A DNA stretch of 64,000 nt from Saxidomus purpurata (taxonomy: Eukaryota > Mollusca > Bivalvia > Venerida > Veneridae). Position numbers and translations under genes: made by a program. Below are positions 11,922 to 24,211 of the stretch, in pieces. Where the stretch lies: contig JAFMSR010000001.1 of the NCBI GenBank assembly GCA_022818135.1, positions 39,590,358-39,654,357 of the forward strand, written 5' to 3'. The first letter of the stretch is position 1; every line of letters begins with the position of its first letter. Below the pieces are notes generated by a model. It searched no databases and was not told where the DNA came from. It was given only the letters and a program-made list of their open reading frames with translations.

Positions 11922-12358
11922 ATTTTGTTCACCGATGCGGTATGGGAATTTTATATAGGGAAAAGCACGTGAGGTATAATAATATATATGGTCAGATGTC
12001 CTCTATTAAAGGAGTTTTATTACAGATTAATAGAGTTTTTGACCATTTCTGCTATTGATGACAGTGTAGTATAGCCTATGGTAGCCAGGTGAGCGGTATA
12101 GGACCATACTGGCCCGCTTGTTTCATAAGTTTCTGTCTGTCTTTCTGATAGGGAAGTATCTATATACACCATAAAGCAATTATATGTACATTCCGATAAT
12201 GTGATTAATAAACAACTAATCCGGTAAACATTCGCTGTAAATTTCAATTTTCAATATAGTCCTGTTGGTAAATAACGTTTTTTTTCCGCACATTTAGCGG
12301 AAATCTAAATTGTTACATTTTGTTGAAAATACTTAAAGGGGTAACTGGACTATACAAA

Positions 12359-12373
12359 CCACTAGATGGCGCT
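12359..12373 (+). promoter_or_regulatory. CTCF-like core motif
   Basis: CCACTAGATGGCGCT fits the CTCF core consensus (CCASYAGRKGGCRSY) at every position. CTCF and its core motif are conserved across bilaterians. A single 15-mer match is suggestive only. Confidence 0.4.
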
Positions 12374-14685
12374 GGGCAGGTTTTTCAATAATTTCAAACA
12401 TGTTTCACATCAGAGACCCTTTTTAAAAAAAATTGACAAAATTACATAACTGTTTCCTTTGAAATTTGTTACAAAGGTAAACTGTGCCATTTCATAACAG
12501 TTCATCTAAAATCATAATGACATATCTGTTCTAAAAGTGACTTTGAGAACAAAAATCAACCTGTCAAGCAGACGATCTCAGATTTTAATTTCCCGGGAGG
12601 TGTGGCTAATTGCTGATAAACTCTGTGTTTGTAAACAAAGGCCACGTGGTGATGTTTATACACTTGAGAGTAGTGGCATGCATTACAGAACAAAAACAGT
12701 TTACTAACCTTGATGAAAGTTTATTTCCATAAAAATGAGAATATCCTTCATTAAAATGAATCATTAAGGTAATCAAGACCTAAATAAGTAAGTTAAAAGT
12801 TAGCAGATACATGTAACATAAACACATGTTTTTGTGCAGAAATCTATTCATGGGGAACTATAATGACCACTACCGATATCACAAAAATCAAGGGAATTAA
12901 GTCAAATTCCATGTGTCATCACGGTGTCTACAGAGTTACCCATCTTTTATCGATATTTGCGAGCGTGTGTGATTTACAGGGCCATAAAACCAGTCACGTG
13001 TAACTGCGCCTGCCAAACTGGAAAAATCAATATATCGTTGTTTTTTTAACCTAGATTATTTATAGCCTAAGGGAGATGTGAAAGTTGAAATGTTACTAAT
13101 TTAGGTAAAATTTAGGTATTTTGTTTTTTCTTCTGACTATTATATACCGAGCGATATCACCTTATTTTCAATAAAAAAAATATGAATAAAATTGTTTCAA
13201 GTGGGAAGCACAATATCATTAAAAACGTGTTTATAAAATTTAATGAATTTGATCATATCTAATGTAAAATGAAATGCGTTGAAAATACGAATCCAGTGAT
13301 ACTAGTAATAATAATTGTTGACAATAGTAACAGATCGAGGAACTCAAAAAGCTGTTACACTCGTTGTTCTTGACATATTTGAATGAATCTAAAATGTGTT
13401 CATTGGAGAACTTAAATTGTCGACTGACCTCTTCGCACGCGCGTTATTTTGTTTGTTCATGTCAACAAATACCTTATGAAAAATTTAATGATGGACATGG
13501 AATTCAAGAACATGCGTGCACGGCAAATCAATTGTTACTGGGGCATGGGAAAGACACGATGCTTTTTTTAAATGTAAACAACTTTAAATGTCATCCTTTA
13601 CTAAGTTTGGGTCATTTCCAATTTAAAAGTCTGCCACATATCAATGATTTGTTTATATACATTTTTTCACACTAAAAGTTACACTGTTAAAGGAGGAAAC
13701 AAAATTTAAAAACAAATTCATTTCTTCGGAAAGCTTTAAAAGACAAAACATACGCGAATTTAGACTGCATCTGTATTGTGCAAACAAAAGTGGATCTTCA
13801 AGACATTTCCTTTCTACACTACTTCATAAAATGACATTTTCACCTTCCTATCAAATGAAATCAATTGGCGCTGGGGTCAAAGAATAGTGAAAACCACTGT
13901 TTCAATTTAGACATGTATAAAATATGTCTCTGTCCAAGTGATTGAAAAAGAGAAAAAAAACATAAATAGGTTTTTTTAAACATTTTACAAACTTTAAAAT
14001 TACGTGAATGATAATAGTATTATTAATAAAACATACGGGTCTTGTATATAATATGATGAAAAGTTATATGAATTATCATTGTATAGTTCTAGAATTCAGT
14101 AAAATATATTCGTTTCATAGACATATTTTTTCTTTTGAATCGGTATATGAAGCATAAAACAAAACCCAATATACAGCTTAAAGTATTTTATTACGGGTCA
14201 TTATAAATGTTACGTAATGTCCGGCCATAAAACACTATAACCGAGCAGAAGGGTCAATCAGCGCGACAGTTGGAAAAATAAAATATACATATACACGTTT
14301 CAAAAAAACAAAAAAACGAACATGTTTTATTATTCCTTTTTTATTGAAATGATATCACAATGTTTTATTCTGTTCCGTTCGGGATCGTAAAAAGTTGTTA
14401 TAGCGTATGCGCTACGCTTTTCTTTTCAGTAAAACTGGCACATTTTGCGCGTTTTACTATAATGAAATGACAGTTGTGGTTTTAAATTTAAAACATGCAA
14501 AATTAATGAAGTCTCAAAAAAGGCAAAAATCATTAAAAAGGGGAAATGTTGTATGTGATTATGCCTCTATGATTATTAAATAACTTCATTAGTTTAAATT
14601 TCATCACTAAAGAAGTTAATTATAAACATGTATAGTAAATCACAGGTGTGTATTAGCCTTGTATGTGACACTCTGCTACATGTTT
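12374..14685. other. No gene seen
   Basis: AT-rich sequence. The longest open frame (13364-13675, 103 codons) has no recognisable domain or codon bias, and I do not call it a gene. 14401-14416 holds a small palindrome (agcgtatgcgctacgct). Confidence 0.4.
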
Positions 14686-14953
14686 GAGCGGTTCAGTGGT
14701 CTAGTGGTTAACGCTCTGGACTGGTATCCAAGGGTCGCAAGTTCGACCCCGCACCTCTATTAACAAAACTAATGATCTTACGGATGAGACCTAAGACCGA
14801 GATGTATTGGTGTTGTACATCGGGCATGTTAAATAACGAGGGACTGTCTCTTGAACGGGACGCGTTCTGTATCATGCACTATCCCCCGAAAACTAAAACA
14901 ACTTTAAAACTTTATCCGGTACCAACGATAAAACTATACAATAAATACATACA
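14686..14953 (+). mobile_element. tRNA-derived SINE, copy 1
   Basis: The head has A-box-like 'tggtctagtggttaacgc' and a B box 'gttcgacccc' at 14741-14750. It is followed by a body 'ggatgagacctaagaccgag', 'tgttgtacatcgggcatgtt' and 'gaacgggacgcgttctgtat'. The same head and body recur at 21783-22049, which establishes a family. The body word resembles a 'gatgagac..aaaccgaggt' element found in many invertebrate SINEs (from memory). Confidence 0.8.
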
Positions 14954-16426
14954 TGCGACATGCTGGAATCTTATATAGCACCGGCCGCGGCTGTATATAA
15001 TGTAATTAACTTGTGTAAAAAAATAAATTATATACTGTAAAATGTTTATAAAAGCTTCAGAGGGTACAGACCGATATATTATACAACACTGCGTATGCAA
15101 GAAACGCGTGTCCGTGAAACAAAGACAGGAAATTACTTTACCCGCAGGCAATATCCAGATAATAGATAGGTAAAATGATTAAGGGTCATAAAACTGATCC
15201 ACTTTAACCCCATTCAAGTGTAAAGAATCGTTGTCAATTTGTAATATCAATTTAAATGATTATACCTATTTATCCTTATTATGATGCATTTGCTTTACTT
15301 ATAAATGTTAATGAAACATGTAATTCAATTCCATTTACAAGTACCGTGTGAAGAATAAGAGTAACAATCGCGTTGAAAACAGCCTTACATTATTTTAATG
15401 AAAAGACGTGAACAATAATTGACAATATACATTGAACAAGTAATATCACCTGTGCCCTGATGACACTACCCCTACCCCTCTTACCCAAGGTGCGATCCGG
15501 TCACAAGGTTTTGTTTGAATTCATAACTATTATAACACTTGTATAAGTTCAATAATTATGCTTTCAACGACAATGTACTTAATTTTTTATTTATATGTTT
15601 TATGAAGTTGTATTTGGGATACAAATCAGTTAATTAGTTTTATAAACATGCCCGTGGTAATATTCGTGAAAAATAGTTATTAACGTTGATCAGGCGAATT
15701 AACTTTAAAAACATACTAAGTGACAAACTATTAGTATCGGCGTTAAAAGAATGTGCCTTACGTAAAATGCCGAGTACTGCCGAAGCGGTAAATTCTTATT
15801 TAAACATAACAGGTTAGTTGAGTTAAACTTAAAAAGGACTGCAAATATATCCATTAAACATAATTATTTTTATATATCTAAAAAGTAAAATGAAATATCA
15901 AGACATCGTAATAGTGACATTTGTTCTGTTATTTTAGCAAAAAGGTGAAAATTTGAATTAAAGTGCAATATTTGCACCTAAACTGGCATTGTTTCGCGTT
16001 TCCACTATAATTCAATGCCCGTAAAAACGGTCGGTAATGGGTTTTAAACGTAAAAAGGACCATTGATTTAATACTTTAGATTGACAAAAAAATATTCATG
16101 AAATGGCAGACAAATTAAACTAACATTTGTGATAATGACAATTTTTTTATGTTAAACAGAAAGAAAGTTATAACGAGTTATTTAATAATGTCCTTCTTTA
16201 CCCTTTGTAAAAACGCATATCGGTTTTCCAATACACGATGGTTAAAATAGTTGGGGATGCAAGTTATGTTTTTCAAGTAGTCAGTATTGAACTTTTTAAT
16301 TTTGGTATAAATGTCAAACTTGCAAAAGTACACAGCAGGACACAACTTCTCTTGCGGTTAAATATGTTTTGTTCTTTCTCCATTCATCTATTCTATACTT
16401 TACTTCAAAGGCCCATTCTGACTATA
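14954..16426. other. No gene seen
   Basis: AT-rich. A stretch at about 15970-16050 ('aaactggca..gtttcgcgttt.cactataat.aatg') is a diverged relative of 14433-14475. Nothing else is supported. Confidence 0.35.
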
Positions 16427-17737
16427 CACTTGGAGCCACTTCTAACCCGACACTTTTCAAATTCGATTTTCTCGAATACGGTTCAAGATATTTATTTCAA
16501 ATTAAATATTATGTTGTTTGGCAACATTAGCTGTATAAAAATGATAAAACCTTTCAACTGTGACGGACGGTTACTTTTGCACGTGTGACAAGTACGATTT
16601 CATCATTTTGCACGAGGAAATGTAGGTGAGTGAAAAATATCGATTTTCATTTTCATTTTATCATTCTATAACGCAATTCAAACCGTAAAAACAGAATTTT
16701 GATTTAAAAAGTCAGTCACTTCGGATGAATAACCAAGAGCGTGGTCGCGCAATTGACATGTTGCTTGCTGGCTTATCACTAAGACAGTCACGTATATAAA
16801 TGTATCATATTCATTTAGCAATAATTTTATTTGCAAACATATGCAGTATCAACCTGTTTACTATAAATCGTGAAAAAGGTGGAAATTTATCTGTAAAATA
16901 CAATTACATTGTATTTCGTTCCTTTACTCCGATGTACGGATTTACCCCCTGGAATTTATATAGTGACTTCAAAAAATTGTATAATGAAATCACCTTCAAA
17001 TAAACGAAGGAAAAAATGTTGTAAATCATATCAGCAATCTTCTGCACGAACTGCAAACAGTTTTGCACTGCAAGTGAAAGTATATTGTCTTTAAAAAGAC
17101 CCGAGGTTCATCTGAAGCACCCAGGCACAGTGAAGGTTTACTCTGCTACTGAACGTATGGAATACGGATGTCATCTGAAGAATCAAAATTGCATTTTTTA
17201 CTCTTATTCGCCACCTAAAATCTTCCTATGACCTCTACAGTTCCATACTTAAATGTTTTTTTTTGATTTCGGATAAAAACGGCACCCGTTTTATTATTGT
17301 TTAACAATATCACCCGAAAGCCCAACATTATCTTACAGTTTTGCCGTATTCTGTTTGACAGAGGGTTGCTGTCATGGATTACATTCTTATTTCCTAGTTC
17401 AATTTGACGGTATTTTCATAATAAAGCTTCGTTAGATAAGTCACTCTAAAAAATTCAGGGGGTGCTTAACTTTTTTCTTTGTACATATTATGAATCGGTG
17501 ACTTTTCTCATTGTTGGAATTACACGTTAATTATGCCATTTTGCGAATTCGGATTTTACAGCTATGTTTTTTATTTGTTAAGTTTTATATGTATTTGTTA
17601 ATCAGTTAAAATTAAATTTCGCAGAAGTATGTATTAGGTGTTGAATTAATTATATTCTAAATTTGAACGAAATCAGCGCACAAATAATTCAGTTATACCG
17701 AATTATATAACTGTCGGGTTAGAAGTGGCTCCAAGTG
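16427..17737. mobile_element. TA-flanked terminal-inverted-repeat element, 1.3 kb
   Basis: Ends are 27-base inverted repeats beginning CACTTGGAGCCACTTCTAAC and continuing CCGACA. They are directly flanked by TA at 16425-16426 and 17738-17739. TA duplication fits Tc1/mariner-like insertion. Inside, short frames at 16800-17094 end in a basic stretch (NKRRKKCCKSYQQSS) but show no transposase motif. Probably non-autonomous. Confidence 0.75.
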
Positions 17738-18762
17738 TAGTACAGTTCAGTATTTTCTATAATACATGAATAATGTTTTGTTGTATGATACTTTTTCCTG
17801 GTTCAGGTAGTCTTCCATTTCTTGGTCAAGCCCATGGGTATGCAGATATATAACATAGGGCAAACCATAAACAGTGTCGGTATAAATTAAAAAAATGTTT
17901 ATGTGACTTAGAAGAAGAATCCTCCTACTAAACCACTGCAAGGATCGCACCTGCAGGGTCAGTTAATATTATCCTGGATCATTTTATATCATGATCCATT
18001 ATTATCCAAGAATGAGCCTTTAGGTTGATTTTACTATTGACTTTAATAATTTCTCCATTTTATTTTTTCCTTGATGGTCTACAATTTACATAATCCCATG
18101 TTATCATCACTTTAAAACTAACACAAATAGCTCTATTTACTCTCTTTTGATTTACAATACATGTCTTTTTCTTATGCACTTTTTCTGCAATGCTTTAAAT
18201 ATAAACTTTATTCTTCATCAACTACATGCATATACATTGTATTGTGTTTTGAACTGTTGTGATAATTTCCCTCCTTTTTCTGACACATGTATCAGTTTCA
18301 TGTCTGGAATTTTGTCCTTCAAAAATACACAAAACAGACCTGCATGCCTTAGTATGGCATATAATTACCAATTAATTTTGTGACTCTATCTTAATTGGGT
18401 GCTGACATATTCATTTTATATTGTCGGAAATTACACAAAATCAGGCCTTGTGCAAAATTTGACTCTGTGAGTTAGGTGTGAAATATAGTATTTATCTTTA
18501 AATTTTCTAAAAAGGGAGAATATGAATGAATATCATGGGATAAAAAGAAAGTGAGAAGAAATGATTCAGGAGGTGGATAAATTTTCATCTGATTCAGAAA
18601 TGCTCATAGATACAAAATACAAGAAACGTAAAGAAGCCCCTAGTCAGCTCAAGAGCTAAAATCGTCTGCTTGCTATTGTGATTCACTCACTCTAGTAACC
18701 TCCAGTTTGTTTGACAGGTAGTTTTGGAGGTATCAAGTTACAGCTGCACACAACAAATACTC
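17738..18762. other. No gene seen
   Basis: AT-rich. Contains a short hairpin 'ggatca...tgatcc' at 17975-17996. No supported gene. Confidence 0.35.
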
Positions 18763-18782
18763 GCTGGTATACCAGCGAGAGT
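18763..18782. repeat. Perfect 20-bp palindrome
   Basis: CTCGCTGGTATACCAGCGAG is fully self-complementary. It precedes a stretch (18800-18960) with scattered 'aatacgg/aatacagta' words. Confidence 0.7.
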
Positions 18783-19125
18783 TGCCCATATTTTACCAGA
18801 ATACAGTATCAGTAACAAGTACGTATATTACTGAAATACGGAAGTCTATATACTTGAAAATACGGAAATAGTGATAAACGAAAGCCCGTAGTTGACAAAA
18901 ATACGGTACCGGCTGCTAGTCCGTGTATAACTTAAATACAGTATTTTGTATACAGTCAAATCTTGTTATCTCGAAATGCACTTAATAATAATATTCGACA
19001 AAACGTGTTCACGCGAAATAAAAACCATGTCCAGCCATATATCGTTCTATTTTCAATATCAATAAAATGCAACATACGATGACTCGAAAAATGCAAGTAT
19101 TCAACTATAGGAATAACTGTTTTGT

Positions 19126-19261
19126 AATTTTGATATTTGCGACTGTATATACGGTTTTTAATGGTCGCAAATATTTTTAACGGCGACGGCGTTAGCCGGA
19201 GCTGTTAAAACTGTTTGCGACCATTAAAACCGTAAATACGGTCGCAAATGTCAAAATCACT
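19126..19261. repeat. Imperfect palindrome with about 48-bp arms; third arm-like copy downstream
   Basis: 'attttgatatttgcgac..gtatatacggtttttaatggtcgcaaat' at 19129-19173 pairs with 19213-19258. The loop is GC-rich ('aacggcgacggcgttagccg'). A further smaller palindrome built from 'tttgcgactat..atagtcgcaaa' lies at 19327-19365, and an isolated arm is found at 8036-8083. Likely a MITE family of foldback form. Confidence 0.7.
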
Positions 19262-19438
19262 AAATAGTTAACCCTTTTCTAACGCACAATCTGTTTACAT
19301 GCATCAATTAAAACGCTGTTCGATTTTTGCGACTATATGTACGTTAATTAATAGTCGCAAATTTAAACGACGTCACCAATCAGAAACGACGTTACACCGG
19401 CACTGCGTTAGAAAACATTTTTAATCCCAGTTATAGTT

Positions 19439-19593
19439 ATAGGATATGAAACGAAGTGTTATGTGCATATAACACAATACATTTTATGTACTTGGGGCAA
19501 TTTAAAGGGAAGGTCTATTGAAAACACATCGAGGCTGAAAGCCGGCGAGATTTTTCCATAGACCTTCCCTTTATATTGTATGTTATATCCTTT
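19439..19593. repeat. Nested inverted repeats (MITE-like)
   Basis: 'taaagggaaggtctat' (from 19502) pairs with 'atagaccttcccttta' (to 19573). Outer 'aggatat' and 'atatcct' at about 19441 and 19588 may extend it. Centre contains 'cgaggctgaaagccggcgag'. No coding content. Confidence 0.6.
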
Positions 19594-19599
19594 GGACAC

Positions 19600-20569
19600 C
19601 GGCATATTTTGTTACACACTCGACAGACATGCATGCGTTTTTGTAAACACTGTACATCACGTTTTGGCTACTTTCGGTTTACTGCGCGTGTTGTATACGT
19701 CAGCAAATAGATTGAGCTGTAACATGAAAGTAAAATTTCCATTGGCCCACCTACAGAGGTCACGCGCAGGGGTCACCCTGCCTGCTAACCTGCGCATGGA
19801 CTTCTTTTTTTTTTTTTTTTTGCTAACGGGAGGTCAATTTCAAGCGTTCTCATAAGATGTCAATATACCTAGGTTTGAGTACGACATGTCTGCTTTATGT
19901 CTGTGAAAAAATATTTGCACGCGCTCAAAACACTATCCCACAGGGGCCTGTACGCGAACGTTGGTAAAATGAAAATTTTCAAAGCTGGTAAAATTGTGTC
20001 CAAGGTCATTTTCAAGGTCGTCTAAAAGTGTCAGCATTTGCCTCGGACGTCTGAGTTTTCAACAGTCAGGAGCTGTCGGCATAGCCTTTAAATTCATACA
20101 GACAAAACGTGTTCCATACGGTCACTGTCACTTCTATGGAAGGCCAAACCTGTCTTAACCCGCGTATACGTTTTATTACGTTACAGGTGTTCAAAGGATA
20201 TGCCCATAATACCGAGTTTTCTATCCTGTAACTGTTTTATTGCCTGGTGAAAATAAAATAAAAATTACATTTAAAGTACTGGTGTCATGAGTTGGTACGG
20301 TCAATATTTAAGCATCCCATCTGAACCCCAATCCAGCAAAGTTTGCACTATTTACACCAGACGGTCTAACGTATTTCTATCAACACCTTGAAACTAAATT
20401 CAGAACTGAAATGAATTGTGTTGACATTTAGTTAAGTTTACATTTTGATTGAATAATTGTTCTTTTTTTTTGCTTGACATCAGTTTTGCTCATATTGTGG
20501 CGGGTGCACATTATGGATGTCTTTAATGTATTACATGATCAGGGTGATCTTATATTGTCACAGTAGGCC
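19600..20569. other. No gene seen
   Basis: Contains a 19-base T run at 19802-19820. No supported gene. Confidence 0.35.
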
Positions 20570-20783
20570 TATATTTAGACTTTGTAGACAAAATGAGGAA
20601 ACAAAGGAAGACTTACTCTTATCTCAAGTATTAGATCAATTTGGAAAAAAATATGATGACTTAAGGAGAAGTGAAGCTACTAATGAAAGTGTTTTTTCAG
20701 ATTTTGGTGATCATGATGAAAGAGAAGAAGACTTCTTTTATCTTTATTTAAATGATGCAATTATTTCGTTTTTTTCGTATTAA
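20570..20783 (+). CDS. Possible unidentified exon (acidic, charged)
   Basis: A stretch of reading frame (about 20578-20740) reads CRQNEETKEDLLLSQVLDQF, then GKKYDDLRRSEATNESVF and SDFGDHDEREEDF. It is hydrophilic and rich in Glu and Asp, unlike the Phe/Leu/Tyr-rich noise of most AT-rich frames here, so it may be a real exon or a remnant of one. No family is recognised, splice sites are not obvious, and the frame's last residues look non-coding. Low confidence. Confidence 0.2.
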
Positions 20784-21782
20784 CTTCTGTAAAGTAATGG
20801 TGTTATGCTCTTGCTTTGCAAGTCTAGACCACTTAATTTATTTTGTCAACACCTCTTTAGACTGCTACAATCTGGACAGACATAAGCAGGTTTTGATTAG
20901 AAGTGACAGATGTTTCGTAAAATACAAATTTCATTTGTTTACGTTCAAGATTGACTTTTTTTAAACATTATGTCTTTAAGTTTATATCTTAAAACTTTGG
21001 AGGTATTTAGAACAATGGCTCAAGATTTAAATAGATACATCTGTTATTTGTTTTTAATCGCTTCTTGTATTTAGGGTTTGTCGTGTGTACTGAAATTTGG
21101 AATACTGCTAGCGATAAGCTGTTTATCAGGTATACTTTTTCGATGATATCTTGTATAACAGGAATACTTTTTTAAAAACAAAACTGTTGTGTATAACGGG
21201 ACACAAAGATCAAGGAAATGCCTCCACACCATGCGGTAAAAATTGTTATTTGATGCCTCAGTCAATGTTTTATACCTTTTACGCACGCAAATCTGCTTGG
21301 TAGAGATTACGCGATAGCATTGAAATGCTGTAATTCATAATGCTCGTACAATACATACGATACAGAACGCATTATTGAAAAATATTATTAAGACTACTGT
21401 CTAGACATAAATACTTTGAGATAAAGATCAGGAAAAAATATTGTAAAACTGAAATTATTTACATTCAGGGTAACTTGTCGATAATAAGATACAAAGAAAA
21501 TTAGAAGTTCTTTTTTACATATCTAAAATAGACGCGTTTGTAGAAAGTACCAATGAACCTCAATAACCCTGGAATATAATCAAATGTAATTTGCACAACT
21601 TTCTGTAACCACTTATTATATAAATCATTTTCTTTTAGTGTAAGTCGCATTAAAACTTTCAGACTGAATAAAAAAAAAATACGCATGTGTAAGTTCAGTT
21701 ATCAGAACAACAAAGTGCAGGAAAACACGTCAGTATAAATGTAGGCCTATATTGTAGCACGTCGTAGTTCCTAAACTTTGTA
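20784..21782. other. No gene seen
   Basis: AT-rich, no supported feature. Confidence 0.35.
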
Positions 21783-22049
21783 AGTAGTCTAGTAGTCTTG
21801 CACTGGACTGGAAATCCAGGGATCGCAGGTTCGGCTCCGCTCCTCCACTAACATAACTAATAGTCTTTTGGATGAGACCAAAAACCGAGGTATGATGTAT
21901 CGGTGTTGTACAACGGGCATGTTAAAGTACCAGGGGATATCTCTGGAACGGGACGCGTTCTGTATCTTGCACTACCCTCCAAAAACTTAAAATATCTTCT
22001 GGGGGCGGATCCGGTACCAACGATAAAACTCTAAAATACATACATTTGC
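21783..22049 (+). mobile_element. tRNA-derived SINE, copy 2
   Basis: Aligns along its whole length with 14686-14953: B box 'ggttcggctcc' at 21828-21838, body 'ggatgagaccaaaaaccgag', 'cggtgttgtacaacgggcat', 'ggaacgggacgcgttctgta', and the tail 'ccaacgataaaact.taaaatacatacat'. Confidence 0.8.
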
Positions 22050-22429
22050 ACATCGAAATCATTCTTTGCGTTTCATTATATTATGCTGTCTTATCTTTAC
22101 TGATAGATTTTAATTTAATTTCTGCTTGTGTTAAAGACCACCTCCGAATAAAAATCGTTATCCGAAGTAAGAGAACAGCATGTAATCAAACATTGCACTA
22201 TTCAGCCAATGCAGAAACACCTATGAATAAAGCCCATCTGTCAATAAAGGCCATTTTTTGCTAAAAAAACAATTTAAAACTAAAAAAAAAAATTTTGAAA
22301 AAAATCTATTTTTAGTAGTGACCTTGACTTAAAAAAAATTTATTTGCGTAAAATAATTTTATAATCAAAAAAAGAAAATTGAAAAAAAATAAAAATTTAG
22401 TAATAGTGACCTTTAATAGATTAAAATAT

Positions 22430-22660
22430 TTAAATATCTTCCTTTCCATCCAAGCTACCTACACACCAAGTTTCATTGCAATTGGTCACTCCTAACTCAT
22501 GTTATTAAGCGGAAACCATTTTTTCTATTTTTAGTAACAGTGACCTTGACCTTGATCCTAGACCTGAACCAAACTGGATCCCAAGCTTCCTCTGCCCGCA
22601 AACTACCTACAAACCAAATTTCATTGCACTTGGTCACTCCTGACTAAAGTTATTATTATT
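22430..22660 (-). repeat. Inverted copy of the 58549-59120 repeat family
   Basis: Reads on the minus strand as 'gtgaccaa.tgcaatgaaa', 'cttggtgtgtaggtag' and 'aaaatagaaaaaatggtttc', as in the four units at 58549-59120. Two units are present here. Preceded (22260-22420) by A-rich low-complexity sequence. Confidence 0.65.
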
Positions 22661-22689
22661 ATTGAGCAATTGTTATTTATACAATTCCG

Positions 22690-23120
22690 GGTCACTGTGA
22701 CCATGACCTTTGAACTTCTAATCTCAAAACCGTTAGGGGTCCTCTACCGGTTATGACCAACCTCCACATCAAGTTTCAAGATGTTAGGCCTAAGCGTTCT
22801 CGACTTATCGTTCGGAAACTGTTTTACAATTACGGGTCACCTTGACCTTTAAGCTTGACCTACTGACCTCAAAATCAATAGGGGTCATCTGCTGGTCATG
22901 ACAAACCTCCACATCAAGTTTCAAGATGCTAGGTCCAAACTTTTCAAGTTGTCCGAAAACCGTTTTTACTATTCTGGGTCACTGTGACCTTGACCTTTGA
23001 CATACTGACCTAAAAAACAATAGGGGTCCTCTGCTGGCCATGACCAACCTCCACATCAAATTTCAGGACCCTAGGCCTAAGCGTTCTTGAGTTATCATCC
23101 GAAAACCAGTTGGTAGACGG
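22690..23120. repeat. Three tandem units of about 143 bp
   Basis: Units start at about 22690, 22834 and 22977. Each runs 'gggtcactgtgaccttgacc', 'aataggggtcctctgctggt', 'catgaccaacctccacatca', 'agtttcaagatgctaggcct'. The array ends in the simple repeat at 23109-23164. Confidence 0.85.
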
Positions 23121-23164
23121 ACGGATAGACAGACAGACAGACATACCGACCGACCGACCGACCG
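23109..23164. repeat. GACG/GACA/GACC simple repeat
   Basis: Tetranucleotide runs that change from GACGG to GACAGACA to CCGACCGA along the tract, terminating the preceding tandem array. Confidence 0.85.
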
Positions 23165-23538
23165 ACATCTGCAAACCAACATATCCCTCTTCATCGAAGG
23201 GGGCATACAAATACAAAATATGTAACGTGCATACCAGAAGAGAATTGGACATCTGGGCATGCGTATACTCAACAATTATGTTTTCTTATTGACTTGAATT
23301 TGTGTGTCTATTTGTAATCTATTTGCCAGCGACTCCAGGGACACGAATGCACGTGCGTATCGGAAGGGGATTGACCCGGTGCACAAAACAACGAGGTGAA
23401 TTATCACTATGTATAGCAAGATGTATATATTTATTTCGGCCGTATGCAGTATCTGGTTTTGAGTATAGTTTGTACTTCGTGTTTTGTGGTGAGTGAGGCA
23501 TCCGCACAAAGTTTTCATGCGAGATTTAGGTAAATATA

Positions 23539-24209
23539 CTTAACAGCAAAAGAAACTATACATGTATATATTTCGAATATTTTTTAATTGAATAATAAAC
23601 TTCAGCAATTTTGATCGTTTTCAGCCTATCTACACAGTACTTGAAAATAATCAGTTGTTAATTTCTTAAATCATCCAACCGTAACGCCGGTTGAACAGCA
23701 CAGGACGTTTTGCTCGAAATTCACGTGCGCATTTAATTATGAGTTGAAATCTCACTTTTGTCTTTTCATTTAAAAGTTTGACTTCCGACATACCAAAAAA
23801 AAAAAAACCAAAGAAGAGTTTGGATTTAAATTCTGTGCTTAAAAATGCGGCTTACCAATGTGCAGCGCGAACGCGCTATTGCAATGTTGCAGTGCAATAG
23901 AACAGTAGCCGATGTGGCGAGAACGTTTAGATGTACTCCAGCGACTGTCCAGGCGTTAAGCAGACGTTTCCTTAAAACTGGTGTTACTTCTGATCTCAAT
24001 GAAATGAATTGTGTAATGTGTTGATTTCGATGGTATTTGATTTCATTTGACCTATAACGACGTTAAGAATTCTTCAAGATCGATGACATTTTCAGGAATT
24101 ATTATTAATTGGTTATGTTTTCATATTCTATAAAATTGGTTTTGATCTGAAACATTTTATCAGAATAAATTGACAATCTACCACCTGTATAGTTTCTTTT
24201 GCTGTTCAG
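23539..24209 (+). mobile_element. Tc1-like element, internally deleted
   Basis: Ends are about 24-base inverted repeats (CTTAACAGCAAAAGAAACTA on the left; one mismatch on the right), each directly bordered by TA (23537-23538 and 24210-24211). At about 670 bp it is well below the 1.3-1.7 kb of a complete Tc1-like element. It retains only the start of the transposase (23845-24024). Confidence 0.85.
23845..24024 (+). pseudogene. Tc1-like transposase N-terminal helix-turn-helix remnant
   Basis: 59 codons from ATG to TGA: begins MRLTNVQRERAIAMLQCNRT, then VADVARTFRCTPATVQALSR, then RFLKTGVTSDL. This is the first DNA-binding helix-turn-helix of Tc1-like transposases, whose members typically read LTNAQRERAIGMLQAG. 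After TSDL the family pattern (normally followed by a GRP linker) is lost and a stop soon follows. No DDE catalytic domain remains between here and the right inverted repeat, so it cannot encode an active transposase. It may come from an internal deletion derivative mobilised in trans. Confidence 0.85.
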
Positions 24210-24211
24210 TA

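Noticed and set aside
13364..13675. Plus-strand frame of 103 codons
   Set aside because: No domain, no splice context, no paralogue in the window.
14686..14758. Functional tRNA gene
   Set aside because: Same sequence with the same downstream body recurs at 21783; stems are imperfect. It is a SINE head.
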